A stretch of DNA of 64,000 bases from Anastrepha obliqua. Taxonomy: Eukaryota; Arthropoda; Insecta; Diptera; Tephritidae. The stretch spans positions 28,184,001 through 28,248,000 of the forward strand of contig NC_072895.1 in assembly GCF_027943255.1 (NCBI RefSeq). Direction: 5' to 3'. The notes beneath the pieces were generated by a model that made no database searches, had not been told where the DNA came from, and saw only the letters and a list, made by a program, of their open reading frames with translations. Each line of letters begins with the position of its first letter. Positions within the stretch are counted from its first letter, which is position 1. The translations under genes and the position numbers were made by a program. Shown here piece after piece: positions 9,180 through 21,197 of this stretch.

Positions 9180-11430
9180 ATCATACGCATTTTTAAAATG
9201 AAATGTTTTCCAGATATTTACAAAGCTAAAAAAATTTTTTTGTTTGCCAAAAATGAAAATTTTCGAATTCCAATTCCTATGCAAAATCGGTTGCTGAGTC
9301 CGAAAATCTACATAACTTTTTTTGATGTGATTTTTTTGAAAAAATATTTTTAAGAACTAATTAAAAACAAAAAACTAGATTTTTGGAGATATTTAAACAG
9401 CTAAGAAATATTTTTTTTTTCGCAAGAATGTGAAAATTTTCGAATTTCAGAGTTCTATGTAAACTCGATTGCAGACTCCGAAAATCCATATAATTATTTT
9501 TCATGTGATTTTTTTGAAAAAATATTTTTAAAAACTAGTTTTATTTAAAAAAAACTCTAGGATTGGAGATATTTAAAAGGCTACAAATAGTTTTTTTTAC
9601 AAAAATATGAAAGTTTTCGAATTCCCATTCCTGTAAACTCGGTTGCCGAGCCCGAAAAAAAAATTTAGAAACTAATTTTATTAAGAAAACTTCAATTTTT
9701 GGAGATATTTACAAAGCTAAACAAATACTTTTTTTGCAAAAATATGGAAATTTTCGAGTGCCTATATGAAATCGAATGCAGAGTTTCGAAATTCCCATAA
9801 TTTTGAACTATGTGCTTTGTTTTTTTTTTTGAAAAAATATTTTTAAAAACCAAGTTTATTAAAAAACTCGTTTCTTTGAGAGATATTTTAAAACCTAAAC
9901 ATTTTTTTTTCGCAGATATATGAAAATTTTCGAATTCCAATTCCTATGTAAAATCGGTTGCTGAGTCCGATTATTTGGATGGATTATTTTTTTTATGAGA
10001 TTTTTTTGAAAAAGTATTTTTAAAAACTAATTTTATTAAAAAAAACGCTAATTTTGGAGATATTTAATAAAATAAAGAAATTGTTTTTTTTGCACAAAAA
10101 TTTTCGGTATTCAATTTCTATGTGAAATTAGTTGCAGAGTCCGAAAATCCACATAACTTTATTTTGAAATGATTTTTTGATATTTTTAAAACTAATTTAA
10201 AAAAAAACTAGATTTTTGGAGATATTCAAAAAGCTAAGAAATATTTTTTGTTTCGCAACAATATGAAAATTTTCGAATTTCAGTTCCTATGTAAACTCGA
10301 TTGCAGACTCCGAAAATCCAAATACCATTTTTTCATGTGATTTTTTTGAAAAAATATTTTTAAAAACTAGTTTTATTTAAAAAAAACTCTAGGATTGGAG
10401 GCTAAAAATAGTTTTTTTTTTTTCAAAAATATGAAAGTTTTCAAATTCAAATTTCTATGGGAGGATGAGTCCGAAAATCCACATTACTTTTTTTATGTGA
10501 TTTTTTTGAAAAAATATTTTTAAAAACTAATTTCATTAAAAAACCTGTAGTTTTCGAGATATTTAAAAGGCTATAAATAGTTTTTTTTTACAAAAATATG
10601 AAAATTTTTGAGTTCCAATTACTATGTAAAATTGGTTACCGAGTCCGAAAATAAATTTAAAAATAATAATTTTATAAAAAAAAAATCGTTTTTTCGGAGA
10701 TATATTTACAAAGTTAAAAAAATATTTTTTTGCAAAAATATGAAAATTTTCGAATTCCTATGTAAAATCGAATGCGAAGTCCCGAAATTCCCATAATTTT
10801 GAGCTATGTGGTTTGTTTTTTTGCAAAAATATTTGTAAAAACTAATTTTATTAAAAACACTCGTTTCTCTGAAATATTTTAAAAGCTAAAAAATAGTTTT
10901 TTTTTTCGCAAAAATATGAAAGTTTTCGAATTCCAATTCCTATGGAAAATCGGTTGTTGAGTCCTAAAATCTACATACTTTTTTTCATGTGGTGTTTTTG
11001 AAAAAATATTTTTAAAAACTAATTTTATTAAAAAAAAAACGCTAACTTTGGAGATATTTAATAAGTTAAAAAATTGTTTTTTTGCAAAAACATTTTCGAT
11101 ATTCAATTTCTATGTGAAATGAATTGCAGAGCCCGAAAATTCACATAACTTTATTTTGAAATAATTTTTTGATATTCTTAAAAACTAATTTTGATAAAAA
11201 ACTCCGATTTTTGGAGATATTTAAAAAGCTAAAAAAAAATTTTGTTTTGCAAAAAAATTTTCTATATCCAATTTCTATGTAAAATCGGTGGCTGAGTCCG
11301 AAAAGAAAATTTAAAAACTAATTTTAATAAAAAAACTCAAATTTTGGAGATATTTAAAAGGCTACAAAAATTAATTTTTTGCAAAAAAAATTTCTATATC
11401 CAATTTTTATGTGAAATCAGTTGCTGCAGT
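9180..11430. repeat. AT-rich satellite, ~175-bp units in higher-order arrangement
   Basis: About 13 diverged units share GGAGATATTTA, a CAAAAATATGAAAATTTTCG block and a CTATGTAAAATCGGTTG block. The GAGATATTTA marker recurs with spacings of mostly 162-182 bp and three shorter steps of 132-141. A pair of distinctive neighbouring units (CGATTGCAGACTCCGAAAAT, then CTCTAGGATTGGAG) occurs near 9377 and again near 10206. Another distinctive unit (TTCCCATAATTTTGA) occurs near 9790 and 10785. Blocks of several units were therefore duplicated together. Confidence 0.85.
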
Positions 11431-11879
11431 ATTTTTAAATCACATAAGCTCACGTAGATTTTAATATTTTTCCGAAATATTTTGGCGAATGGCTTAAAAT
11501 ATTACGATTGCTTCTTATTTTTATTATTATGAGGGGATCAAGCAGTGCGTTCTGAAATATTCATTCCCCTTCATGGATTCATAGTTTTTCTCTGAGCCCA
11601 ACATTTCCAAAAAATTTTAGTATTTATCCGTTTTTATTGAGTTTTACTTCCTCTTCTGCTGCGATATTTTAGCCCAGGAGTTTGCGCCGTTTATGCAGAG
11701 TTCCATCCATCGAAAAATATAATAATTTCGGGAGAAAAACCGTAACTTTTTGTTTTAGTGAGGAACCCTTATGTGCATACCAATGTATTTGCTTGCACTT
11801 GGATCGGGTAGTGGCGGTGGAGGTGTTGTCTGAGTGACACATCTCAGACCCAATCAGCACAAAAGATGCCATTTTGATG
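11431..11879. other. Intron, no recognised feature
   Basis: Unique-looking sequence between the satellite and a LINE remnant. No convincing coding frame was recognised on either strand. It could be LINE 3' untranslated sequence belonging to the next entry. Confidence 0.4.
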
Positions 11880-12470
11880 CACAACTTTTAGAACCACTGA
11901 TCTGTTTTTAGTCGAACCATCTTGATTTGACTACGAATCTGCTTATGTCGTCTTTTTGCTTTTCTGCAATGTCTTTCAAGTAGGCCATCGAGCATTCCGC
12001 ATCGAGTAGGCCAGCATTCTATGTCGTAGCGCACTCAGACTTGGGCAGTCACACAGTTGGTGAAAGACTATTTCCTTAGATTCTTCTTGATTGCAGCTTC
12101 TACTTTTATCGTTGCACGGCCACCCCATCTTCTTGGCACGGTTTCACTTTAGGCTAGTGAATGCTGAATATGTCTTCTCATGACTTTCTTAACAACTCAT
12201 CAGTTCTGGATTTGTTAAAATTCAGCCACGTTTGTTTAGTTATTTTGCAAGTATTCGCGTTAGTCCATTTGTTAACGACCTGCTTCTGGAATAGCGAGAA
12301 TATCTGCCTTTTGCGCAGACTTTGGGGATAGTCTATTTCCACGGTTTCGGACTCGTTATGGGATGACACCTGTCTTGGCAGCTCACCAGCTTTCTCATTT
12401 CCATTTATTTTGGTCTGGCCAGGTATCCAGATGAGAGTGATGTCTGTCGGCTGAAGCATTAAGTTCTTCT
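11880..12470 (-). pseudogene. LINE RNase H C-terminal fragment
   Basis: Minus-strand codons from 12459 give ITLIWIPGQTKINGNEKAGE, the last RNase H motif (WxPGHxxIxGNExAD) of jockey/I/R1-type non-LTR elements with His replaced by Gln, followed by a helical tail with many Lys and Asn. Stops follow LLRKS at 12178. Below it further frames still look like the Cys/His-rich C-terminus, but broken. This is a 5'-truncated, dead insertion. Confidence 0.7.
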
Positions 12471-13020
12471 ATGCATTGTCTGACGATGTTTGAATTGGTT
12501 GTTGGTGACTTTATAGCTAAGCTAAAGCTGTTTAACTATCTGGAAAATTGCATGCTTCCGATAGTTGTTGTAGATGTTTTTTAAATATGTTGCAAGTTTC
12601 CCTTATCCTGCGAATTTCTGCTTGAAAAATACTACAGTTCCAATTCCGCAGGCGAAAGGATTTGGAAGTTTCGGGATACGCACCGTATTACGAAAATTGA
12701 CGCTCTGGGAAAAGTGTTCATCGCGCGTTCAAGCCAACTTTTGGTGTACATAACCGTCCAGCGATGTGGTCCACTTTAGTCTACTTCAATAAACAAAATT
12801 GCCGTATTTGAACTGAAGAGTAACCCGATGTCATTCATGAACAGCCAATGCATCCATTGAAAACAATCGTTTGGTGCGGCCTAAGGGGTGAGGGATCCAT
12901 CGGCTCATATTTCTTCAAAGACGAGGCTGACGCCAATGCAACAGTGAACGACGAACGCTGTCGCGTCATGATGAACGACTTTTTGATGTTAGACGCCGTA
13001 AATTGAAGCCTGTGGTCTCT

Positions 13021-13292
13021 AAAACGATGAAAGGATGAGCTGTATGCGCTTTACGACGACATAGACATAGCGCAGCGAATAAAGATCCAGTGGCTACGTT
13101 GGCTGGATCATGTCGTCCGAATGGATACAAACGATCCGGCTCTGAAAGTATTCGATGCGGCACCAGGTGGTGGTAGCTGACGAAGAGGAAGGCCTCCTTT
13201 GGCGCCGGTTAGTGAGATAAAGAAACGACTGGCGCGCTTTGTTAAACTCGACCAAAATCGCGTAAGCAGTTATGGCGCCAATTAAGAAGAAG
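13021..13292 (+). mobile_element. 5'-truncated LINE insertion ending in (AAG)n
   Basis: Codons read ELYALYDDIDIAQRIKIQWL, then RWLDHVVRMD and RRGRPPL, the C-terminal end of a LINE ORF2 (usual form LRWLGHVVRM, RRGRPxxRWKDQ). The piece finishes GTTATGGCGCCAATTAAG plus AAG repeats. TCTC lies on both sides (13016-13020 region and 13293-13297 region), a possible short target duplication. The same 3' end occurs at 45140-45331 and, more decayed, at 6560-6690. Confidence 0.8.
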
Positions 13293-13739
13293 AAGATCTC
13301 CACAACATTTGTTTCCAACAAGACAACGCTACTTGACATGCAGTCCCTGAAATGATGGATTTACTGCGTCGTCGTTAGGGTGAGCAAATTATCTGCCGTC
13401 TCGGATCAGTGGATTGGCCGATTAGCCACCAAGATCGTGTGTTATCACACCTTTGGACTTTTATTTGTGGCGCGTATGTAAAATCCAAATGCTTTGTGGA
13501 TAAACCAGCTTCGATTGCGCCATTCAAGCCCAGCATCACTAAAGTTATTGACGAAATACTTACCGAAGTCTTCCAGTGAGTTATTCAAAGTTGGTGTTTA
13601 CGCATAACCGAATTACGGCGCAGTTACGGCCAACATTTGAAAGAGATTGACTTTAAAAAATAAATGTCATGGACGGTTCTACACAATCAATTTGAAATTT
13701 CGTTGTTCTTTTTCATTTTCAAAGGTTCATTAACAAAAA

Positions 13740-14480
13740 ATTATTACAAATTTAATCTTCAAAATAATAGCCATCGCTAGCGACACATTTTCCCCATCTC
13801 TCAGGCAATTTGTGGATTCCGCGCCAAAAAACTTGGCCGTCTTTGGCCGTAAACCACTCATCGAGCAATTTTTTGGCTTCTTCGTGAGAATTGAAGCGCT
13901 GCTCGGAAAGTGCGTTTCCCATCGATGCAAACAAATGACAAGTGGAAGGCGCCAAGTCTGGTGAGTAAGCCACATGCACCAGCGGTTCCCAATCGTACGT
14001 TTCCACCAATTCCCGGGTTGCTCTTGTTCGATGTGGCGGTGCATTGTCATCAAGAAAAATTACGTTGTGACGCCTATCGGCATATTCTGGGCGTTTTAGG
14101 TGTATAGCGCTGTTCAAATCGGCCAATTGTCGTTGGTAGCGTGCACCGTCAACTGTTTCGTCAACAAGCTCGTACCATATCATACCACGCTGATCTCAGA
14201 AAACATACAACATTGGTTTGGCCGTTGTTTTTGGCTAGTGGCCGGGCGGATCATACGATCGTTTACGCTTCGTATTGGAGAAATACACCCATTTTTCATC
14301 ATCCGTAACGATTCGATGCAAAAAAGACTTCCTTTTGAACCGGGAGAGCAGCTTTTCACAAATGGTTTCACGATGTCCGCAAATCGCAGTTTGAAGGCAC
14401 GAAATTCGACATTTTTAAGAGCGACAAAAATGCATTTTTGTATGAAACGTAACAAACAATGAACTGAATATTGTTCACAG
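13740..14480 (-). pseudogene. Mariner transposase fragment, catalytic third Asp lost
   Basis: From 14183 downward: MIWYELVDETVDGARYQRQL, second catalytic Asp in VIFLDDNAPPHRTRATREL, then YSPDLAPSTCHLFASMGNAL. There the mariner SDYHLF is replaced by STCHLF, so the third Asp is gone. The C-terminal KLPERWGKCVASDGYYFED is intact. Upstream pieces up to about 14455 (SLFCIESLRMMKNG...) are out of frame, and much of the N-terminal HTH is absent. Element ends were not resolved. Confidence 0.82.
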
Positions 14481-14629
14481 ATGACAGACGAAAAACAACA
14501 AGACTTTTGGGAAGTTTTAAAAATACTCCTAGCGACATCTATGGACTAATAGCTGAAAATCTCATTTCATAGGTATATATATTTGAACTTCAATTTAAAA
14601 TCCAATACCTCTAAATTGATCACCCTTTA

Positions 14630-15897
14630 CTAGGCTGTTATTTGATTCACAGACATACACAAATTGATTGTTCCAGCTGCACCAACAAACAACTCGACAA
14701 AGCAGCTCTGCTAGCGTAGCGTCAAATAGCAAAAGCGCCTAAGGCAAATTAAGTTACTTTACAGCGAATAAAAAATTTAACGAAAATATGCAAGAGAATT
14801 TGCTTAATCGGTATGCGCAAGAGTTGAGCAAAAAATTAGTAAACATTTTTTTTAGTTTTTCTTTTTAAACGTCAGATGTTTATGTGGAAATGAATTAGCA
14901 AAAATTATGCTTGATCGAAAAAGTTAATTAGTATGGGCGGCATTGATAGGTTGAGTGAGAACATCGGATGGCTGTATGTACATACATACACATGTAGGTG
15001 GGAATTTTTATGCTGAGAGGTTTCAACGACACGATGGCATGTCAATACGAATATGTATACAAATGTACGAATATACGAATGCACGAATGCACGAGTGCAC
15101 GAATGCATGAATGCACGAGTGTACGAATATACGAATGTTTTCGATAGACGATTGAGCTTTTTGAATAGGTAGTTATGTTACATGTACGAGTATGTATGTA
15201 TGTATGTGTGTATGCAGGTAGTGACGAGCGCATGACATGTATTTAGACTCTATGTATAGATATATATGTATGTATGTATATAATGTACTTGATATACTCA
15301 AAACGAGGATCTTGAAACTTTGGATACTTGTTGTTTGCGATTTTGGAAGCAATTACTCACAAAACGTTTATCTGTATCGCCCTATAATATGAACGTAAGC
15401 ACAACACGGTTATTTGAATTGTTTGGAAATAACCATTAGAGAGAATTAGTTAAGTTTACATAAATAGTAGTAGGCAGTAGTAGTATTTAGTAGTTATTTA
15501 GTAGTAGTAGTAGTAGCAATAGCAATAGCAATAGTAGGTAGTACTAGAGCAATAGTTGACACATATTTATATTTTATTTTAATTAAATATTTTAACTATA
15601 AAAATGACGGTGTGTTAGTGTGCGTGTGTGCATGTGTGCATGTGTGCATGTGTGCATGTATATGTGTGATCGATTTATAATGAACTAATGTTTTCGCCTT
15701 TAAATGAAACTGAATTTTTGGTTTTTTATTTTTTTTTTTAAGTTTTTCTATAGTTATTGGGGTTTTTGGTGCAAAGAGCTGCGCTTTTTTGACTTTTGTG
15801 AAATTTTAATATACAAATTTCTATTTTTATTTTATAAATTTTGTTTTTGTTACGAGCGCTGATTGATATAGTGGCGCCTAAAGTGCATTGATATGTA
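14630..15897. repeat. Intron with microsatellites, including an 8-bp CGAATGCA repeat
   Basis: At 15057-15135 about nine copies of an ACGAATGC/ACGAATAT-type octamer run in tandem. (ATGT)n is at 15180-15220 and 15255-15290. (TAG)n and related triplets run at 15466-15545. GTGTGCAT repeats are at 15620-15660. No gene is recognised. Confidence 0.7.
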
Positions 15898-16277
15898 AAG
15901 GGTGGTTAAATTTCAAGGGCCGATGTTGAATGTGAACCACACCTAAACGTTTACGATACCGTTGGACCTCTTTTTTTGGAGTTATTTGAAAGAAAAGGTG
16001 TACGTCGATAAGCTAGCAACAATTCAAGAGCTAAAGGATGAGATAATTCGGCACATTAACGGGACAGAACCTCAATAATGCCTCAGTGTCATCGAAAATT
16101 TGGACCATCGGATGGAGGTGTGCCGCCGAGGCGGTGGCGGCTATTTGGCTGATATTTTGTTCCATGCGTAATTGAGCTTTACCAATATTATCAAAATTAA
16201 GAGAAATGACAATAATTTCTTAAAAAAAATTTATTTTATTCAAAACCAACACCGGCCCTTGAAACTTAACCACCTTT
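15898..16277. mobile_element. Tc1-like deletion derivative with ~31-bp terminal repeats, copy 1
   Basis: The ends are AAGGGTGGTTAAATTTCAAG (left) and AAAGGTGGTTAAGTTTCAAG (right, read inward), each continuing GGCC(G/A)...TGTTG. TA lies on both sides (15896-15897, 16278-16279). The interior encodes a transposase C-terminus: KEKVYVDKLATIQELKDEI, VIENLDHRMEVC and GGYLADILFHA, with a stop after TEPQ. Sister copies are at 53445 and 53850. Confidence 0.88.
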
Positions 16278-16724
16278 TAGGTTTTATTTGTCCCTACGAG
16301 TAAGTGGGAGTAAAAATGTAAATTTGTATGGATTTAAATATTTTTATATGTTTGTGTGCCCACTATTAGTGGTGTTTTTGATATGTTTCCGTTAATATTT
16401 TGTTTTTGTGTCTCAAAGAGATATACCGAGTAGTTGCTGCTAGATCCGACGAGTGGCGGATATTTGATTCTGTGATCAAAGGTTTTAAAGATTCGGAAAG
16501 AGTTTACTAAGATGCCAAAGCTCGATGGGTGCACGAATGAAAAAGCTGCTGGAGCCGGATGGTGCTGAGTTGGGAATAAGTTCGCAGCAGTTTCATGTTT
16601 TCCTTTATTTGTTTGCTGTTTGACAAGGTGAAAGCATTCATTCTATAGAACTCTTGTTGCTCTACAAAACTATGTTAACAGTTTTTTTGAGTCATTTAAT
16701 TTTTTATTAATTTTGAGGCTTATA

Positions 16725-17760
16725 AATGGCAAGCTCAGGAGGCAAAAATCAACATATTCGATACATTTGCTTTTCATCGAGGTCAAAAAGCTGCCGAAGT
16801 AGCCCAGGACATTGGCGACGTGTATGGAAAAGGTGTCACAGGTGAGTCTACAGCACGGAAATGGTTTGCAATGTTCAAAAATGGCGACTTTGACGTCGTT
16901 GACACATCCTGGAAGGCGGAAGGCTTTCTGAATTCGATGAAAAACGCCTCAAATCACCTTTGAAGGAGAACAGATGCAAAACCAGTCGCGAATTGGCGGA
17001 AAAGATGAACTGCGATCATAAAGCGATTCTCAATCACCTTCATTCAGTGGGATTAACCAAAAAATTGGGAGCCTTGGTGCCTCACGAGCTCAACGAAAAA
17101 AACGAGGAAAGTCGCCTTCAAATTGCTTCTCAGCATCTCGCCCGCGATCGAGCAACATGCGGTCATAAACAACGCTTTTTGTACCGAATCGCCACGGGAG
17201 ATGAGAAATGGAGCCTATACATCAATTTGAAGCAGAGAAAGGAGTGGGTGGCTCCAGGAGATACACCAAAGCCGAGAGTCAAGTCGGATCTTCATTCAAA
17301 GAAGATTATCATGTGTGTTTGGTGGGACTGGGAGGGCATGGTGCACTGTGAAATGCTCGAAAAGAATGCCACGGTCAACAAGGAGCTCTACTTTGCCCAG
17401 CTACATCGCATGAATGAGGCTATTCGGCTATTCGACTGAAAATACCTGATTAACATGGTCAAACCATACTTCTTCACGGCAACGCCAGGCCTCATGTTAC
17501 ACAAGTCGTCAAAGCCGCTCTCCAAGAGCTTGAATGGGAAGTCCTTCAGCATCCGTCGACTGGTTACCATATTTTCCGTTCCCTGTCAAACCATATGAAG
17601 GGCGACAACTCAGAGAACAAAGGGGTCCGCGCATTTAAAAACTGGCTCAACAACTTCTTTGACACCAGACCAGTCGATTTTCGGCAGAATGGCATCAACA
17701 AACTGGTTGGGAGGTGGAAAGAGGTTGTAAGCAGCAATGGCGAATATATCATTGATTAAC
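16725..17760 (+). pseudogene. Mariner transposase, frameshifted and lacking the third Asp
   Basis: From about 16725 the frame (ASSGGKNQHIR..., FHRGQKAAEVAQDI, GESTARKWFAMFKNGDFD) gives the first HTH. The second part, codons 16960-17439, has ELAEKMNCDHKAILNHL, the first catalytic Asp in IATGDEKWSLYINL and VWWDWEGMVHCEML. A stop (FD-TGA) and frame changes follow near 17439. The second-Asp block reads LLHGNARPHVTQVV (Asp to Gly). The third block is HPSTGYHIFRSLS, where relatives have HPPYSPDLAPSDYHLFRSLS, so several residues and the Asp are missing. The tail VSSNGEYIID with TAA (17760) is intact. Confidence 0.87.
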
Positions 17761-17819
17761 TTATTGATATAGTTATTGGTTTTTGTCTAAGTAAAAGTCT
17801 TCGTTAAAAACGCTACGAA

Positions 17820-18540
17820 CTTGTTCCCCAGCCCAAAACTTAAACGATAGTTATAAGCCATTGCTATGGGAGGAATGGCAACTGGTTTCCTAGTCGGAAA
17901 TTTTTGCCATTCTCAAAGTAGCAGAACGGAGAATTAAGAGGTGAATGGAGCAGGAAGCAGATTGGAGTCTTTATTGATAGTCAGGTTGCACTGAAGGCCC
18001 TGGAAAATGCAAAGCAAGCCTCAAAGATTGTTCAAGAATGTAAGAATAAGCTTAATTCTGGAAAACGAAATTGCTGATGAATTGGCCAACTGTGGATCAG
18101 CAGTTCCCCCGACAGGGACTAGAGCCAATAATCGGGAACAGTTCTGCAGGAATCATAAATTGGTTCAGCGATTACGGAATTTACCTGCAATTTACATAAA
18201 AAGCAATGGTCCGCTCTAGAACGTTGCAGAACTGCAAAGTGTTTTGTGAAAAGAATGAGAATGAGTAATATTCGTTCTCTAAAACTGGAGGATATCTACA
18301 GATTTGCCAAATAATCTGGAAAATTCTCACAATACTAACTATCTCTATCTCTGTCTCTATTCTTTCCTATCACTTTCTCTGATATTTTTCTCCTTCCCTC
18401 CTTGAATATCTACCCTCTTTCCAGCGCTTTAAATACAATGGGCTTTTTAGCCTGAGTGTCTTAGGTGCCACCAAATCTCCTGGTGCTTCTTGGTTTGACC
18501 TTTTCAAATTTTAATTTCGATTTATTTATTTTAAATATAT
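17820..18540 (+). pseudogene. LINE RNase H and 3' end remnant
   Basis: Broken frames show GVFIDSQVALKALENAKQAS (RNase H motif, near 17963) and NEIADELANCGSAVPPTGTR (near 18068), typical of RNase H-bearing LINEs. Near 18430 is the 3' end segment YNGLFSLSVLGATKSP and then a T-rich stretch. It lies directly after the mariner remnant and is antisense to brp. Confidence 0.65.
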
Positions 18541-19240
18541 TAACATTGGTCTTATCATTTTTTCCTGTGGTGTATATGGAGGTACGTATGTAAATACTTT
18601 CTATTAATTTTGCGCAAAATATGTGTACTGTTAGTTGAAATGTGCAAGTTTTGAATGCGATTGAAATGATAGTTACGAATATATTGGGTTGGCAACTAAG
18701 TAATTGCGGAATTTTTTTTAGAAAATCAATGACAATTTTTTCATGGAACTAAATTACTTTATTCTGTAATGTATTGCCCATTTTGATCAATGACCTTTTG
18801 CCATCTTTCAAATCCCACGTTCATAAAACTTCTGGTTTTTTATTAGCAAAAAACTGAATCAGGTACGATTTGACATCATCATTATTATTGAAATTTTACC
18901 AATCAAGGAGTTTTGTACAGATCGAAACAAAAACTACTCAGATGGTGCAAGGTCAGGACTATATGGTGGATGTGGCAAAACATCGCAACCGAGCTCCAAT
19001 AATTTTTGCCGAGTAACCAAAGATGTGTGTGGTGGCCTTGCATTGTCATGATGGAATCCAATACTTTTTCGATTTGTCAATTCGGGTCGCTTTTCTTCAA
19101 CTGCATTGTTTAATTTCGCTAGTTGTTCAATGTAGACATCAGAATTGATCGTTCGGTTGGGTGGTAGGAGTTCAAACTGGACAATTCTTTTGGAAATCCA
19201 CCAAACTGATAACAAAACCGTCTTTTGATGAATATCAGCT

Positions 19241-20523
19241 TTGTTGTTGTTGTTGTTGTTTAAACAGTAATAGAAGCCCCGTTAGTGTAGGGAATATTAC
19301 CGGTCGTCTTCGTCTGGCTCATCTAAAGGTAGGCCCAGGAAACGTGCTGTTTCGATGGTTTGGGTCCAGAGCGAGAGGGGTATTAGATGAGTAGGTTTTA
19401 GAGGGCATGTGAAGAGATGGTTAGCGTTGTGCGGGGTATCTTCAATTGCCGGACATATCGCACCCTAAATACAAATGGTCACAACTCAAAATGTACTTCT
19501 GCTCAAATATGAACGAGACGTTATCAATAAAACGGTCCGCGGATGACATATGGCAAAAGTAAATTTTTTGTTTTTTGGTAGGACTGTTATAAGCTTACAT
19601 GGCAAATTTCAGCGTGATATGTCACATAGTTTGTTTTCTGTGCTACTGTAAACAAGTCAAGCTCGAGTGTGGAAAATTTTGAGTTGTGACCCTTTTGTAT
19701 TTAGGGTGCGATATGTTTGATATGTCGGGATAAATTCTGGATAAGTAGGAGTTTAACCTGCTACAGTATCCAGAACGGGGCGGGAGCTTAAGAAGGTGGT
19801 GAAGGTCTCCCGGTGAATGTCGTATATCGACTGTCTAAACCCTGTCTGGTCCAGTAAATGTCTGTTAGCTTTGTTCTGGATCCCGTCAGAGTAATTTAAT
19901 AGGTACCTCCTGACCAGCCTAGGAGGCGGTTCTGGCTCAAGCAGGTGTCTGCAAGGGTGAAACCTACGGTAGCACCCCAGCAGGAACTGCTTGCTGAGCA
20001 GTTTATTGTGCTCCATTACAGGGAGCATTTGTGGCTCGTTGGGAAGGTGTTGAATAGGGGACATCAGGAGGCAACCGGTCGCTGTCCGAATGACAGTATT
20101 TTGGCAAGTCTAGAGCTCTATCCACTGCGTGCCAGTAGTTCCAGGCGATCAGGCAGGCGCAGCATAGTTTAGGACCGGCCGACCAATTGCTCTAAACGTC
20201 GATAGCAACAGTTCTTTGTCTTTGCCCCAAGTGCTGCCGGCAAGCGACTTGAGGACCTTGTTGCGATTTTGGACCTTAGTGGCAATTGCGGTTGTATGCG
20301 CTGAGAAGGAAAGCAAACTGTCAAAGGTCACAACCAAAATTTTGGGACTGTTTAGCGTCGGAATTGGTGTGTCATCGACTTTTACCCTGAGGTGCAATGT
20401 GACTTCCTTTGTCCAGGTGGTAAAGAGGGCCGCCGTGGATTTAGCGGGGGAAAGTTGGAGCTTCCTCGCATTGAATATCAGCTTTTGATGTTGTTTGAGT
20501 TGGTTCACCTGGCCTGCTCCACG
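19241..20523 (-). mobile_element. 5'-truncated LINE with (CAA)n tail inside the mariner
   Basis: Minus-strand codons give the RT C-terminal end: LSPAKSTAALFTTWTKEV, TFDSLLSFSAHTTAIATKVQ, AIGRPVLNYAAPA-stop, then CLLMSPIQHLPNE and SKQFLLGCYRR. After a MITE (19459-19710) the Cys/His end resumes: CPAIEDTPHNANHLFTCPL, LSLWTQTIETARFLGLPL and a stop. The 3' end is a pure (CAA)6-type run at 19241-19258. About 50 bp of the mariner seem lost at the insertion. The Loa/jockey-type clade is only a suggestion. Confidence 0.85.
19459..19710. mobile_element. 252-bp MITE with ~35-bp terminal repeats, nested in LINE
   Basis: The ends CGCACCCTAAATACAAA and GGTCACAACTCAAAAT pair as inverted repeats (left from 19459, right back from 19710). 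ATAT flanks both sides (19455-19458, 19711-19714). The LINE reading frame DISNI and CPAIED is restored if the element and one ATAT are left out, so the borders are exact. No coding sequence. The superfamily is unclear. Confidence 0.88.
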
Positions 20524-21197
20524 ATCTTTTCCGCTTGATATTTTGGTAAACAACCCATTTTTTATCGCCAGTTTTCAGTCGTTTTAAAAATGGATCATTT
20601 TCTTTACGTTTCTTTAACAAATCGCAGCTGTTAATGCGTTGCGTTAAATGCGTTGCTCTCAGTTCGTGAGGGACCCGAATGTATCGAGTTTTTGAACAAA
20701 GCCAAGTTGGTTTAAGTGATTTTCAATGGATGTATGTGATAAATGAAGCTTCTCTGCAATCTCACGATGATCCGCACCGATTTTTGCTTTGATTAGTGCG
20801 TCATCAACTGCAACTGCACGACCAGAGCGTTTTTCATTTTTAAGTGAAAAATCACCAGAACGAAATTTGGCAAACCAATTGTGACACTGCCATCCTTTTA
20901 AGGCTTCGTCACCATAAACAGCACATAACCTTTAATGAGCTTGCGATGCGGTTTTCCCTTAGCGGAAATAAAAAAGCAAAATATGACGAAAATGTTCCTT
21001 TTGTTTTTCCATTTTTCAACGAACGCCAAACGAAAACTACCCAACCGATGAAAAAACGTTTTTTACTGATTGACAGCTGAATTGCCAACTATAAAATAAC
21101 AAAATGTGTTTTACATTTGTCCTACGTCTGCAAACCTAAAAAGTCAACGAAGCCACCTATGAGTGAAATCAGCAATTACTTTGTTGCCAACCCAATA

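Larger units (their letters stand above)
12690..14627 (+). mobile_element. Tc1/mariner-superfamily element copy 2, itself holding a LINE end and a mariner
   Basis: The left end is missing. Decayed codons start near CGCTCTGGGAAAAGTG (12705), with later motifs SYFFKDEADANATVN (about 12900) and DFLML. The frame is interrupted by a LINE 3' end (13021-13292) and resumes at the WFQQD-like stretch with a TGA at 13334-13336. A mariner remnant interrupts again at about 13720-14570. The right end, TACCTCTAAATTGATCACCC, finishes at 14627 next to TA. It shares its nonsense codon and deletion edge with copies 1 and 3. Confidence 0.78.
18684..21195 (-). mobile_element. Mariner with intact ends, interrupted by a LINE
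   Basis: The ends read TTGGGTTGGCAACTAAGTAA (left) and TTGGGTTGGCAACAAAGTAA (right, inward), a widespread insect mariner terminus, with TA at both borders (18682-18683, 21196-21197). Leaving out the LINE at 19241-20523 gives about 1229 bp, normal for mariner. HTH codons near 20700-20900 read NWFAKFRSGDFSLKNEKRSG. The first Asp is in TGDKKWVVYQNI (20550), before the LINE. After it come LSVWWISKRIVQFELLPPN and HHDNARPPHTSLV. The third block reads PDLAPSE-stop-FLF, where Asp has become Glu and Tyr a stop (about 18935). Dead, but easily recognised. Confidence 0.93.

Noticed and set aside
9180..11430. CRISPR-like array
   Set aside because: Units are too long and diverged, have no alternating unique spacers, and lie in a eukaryotic intron.
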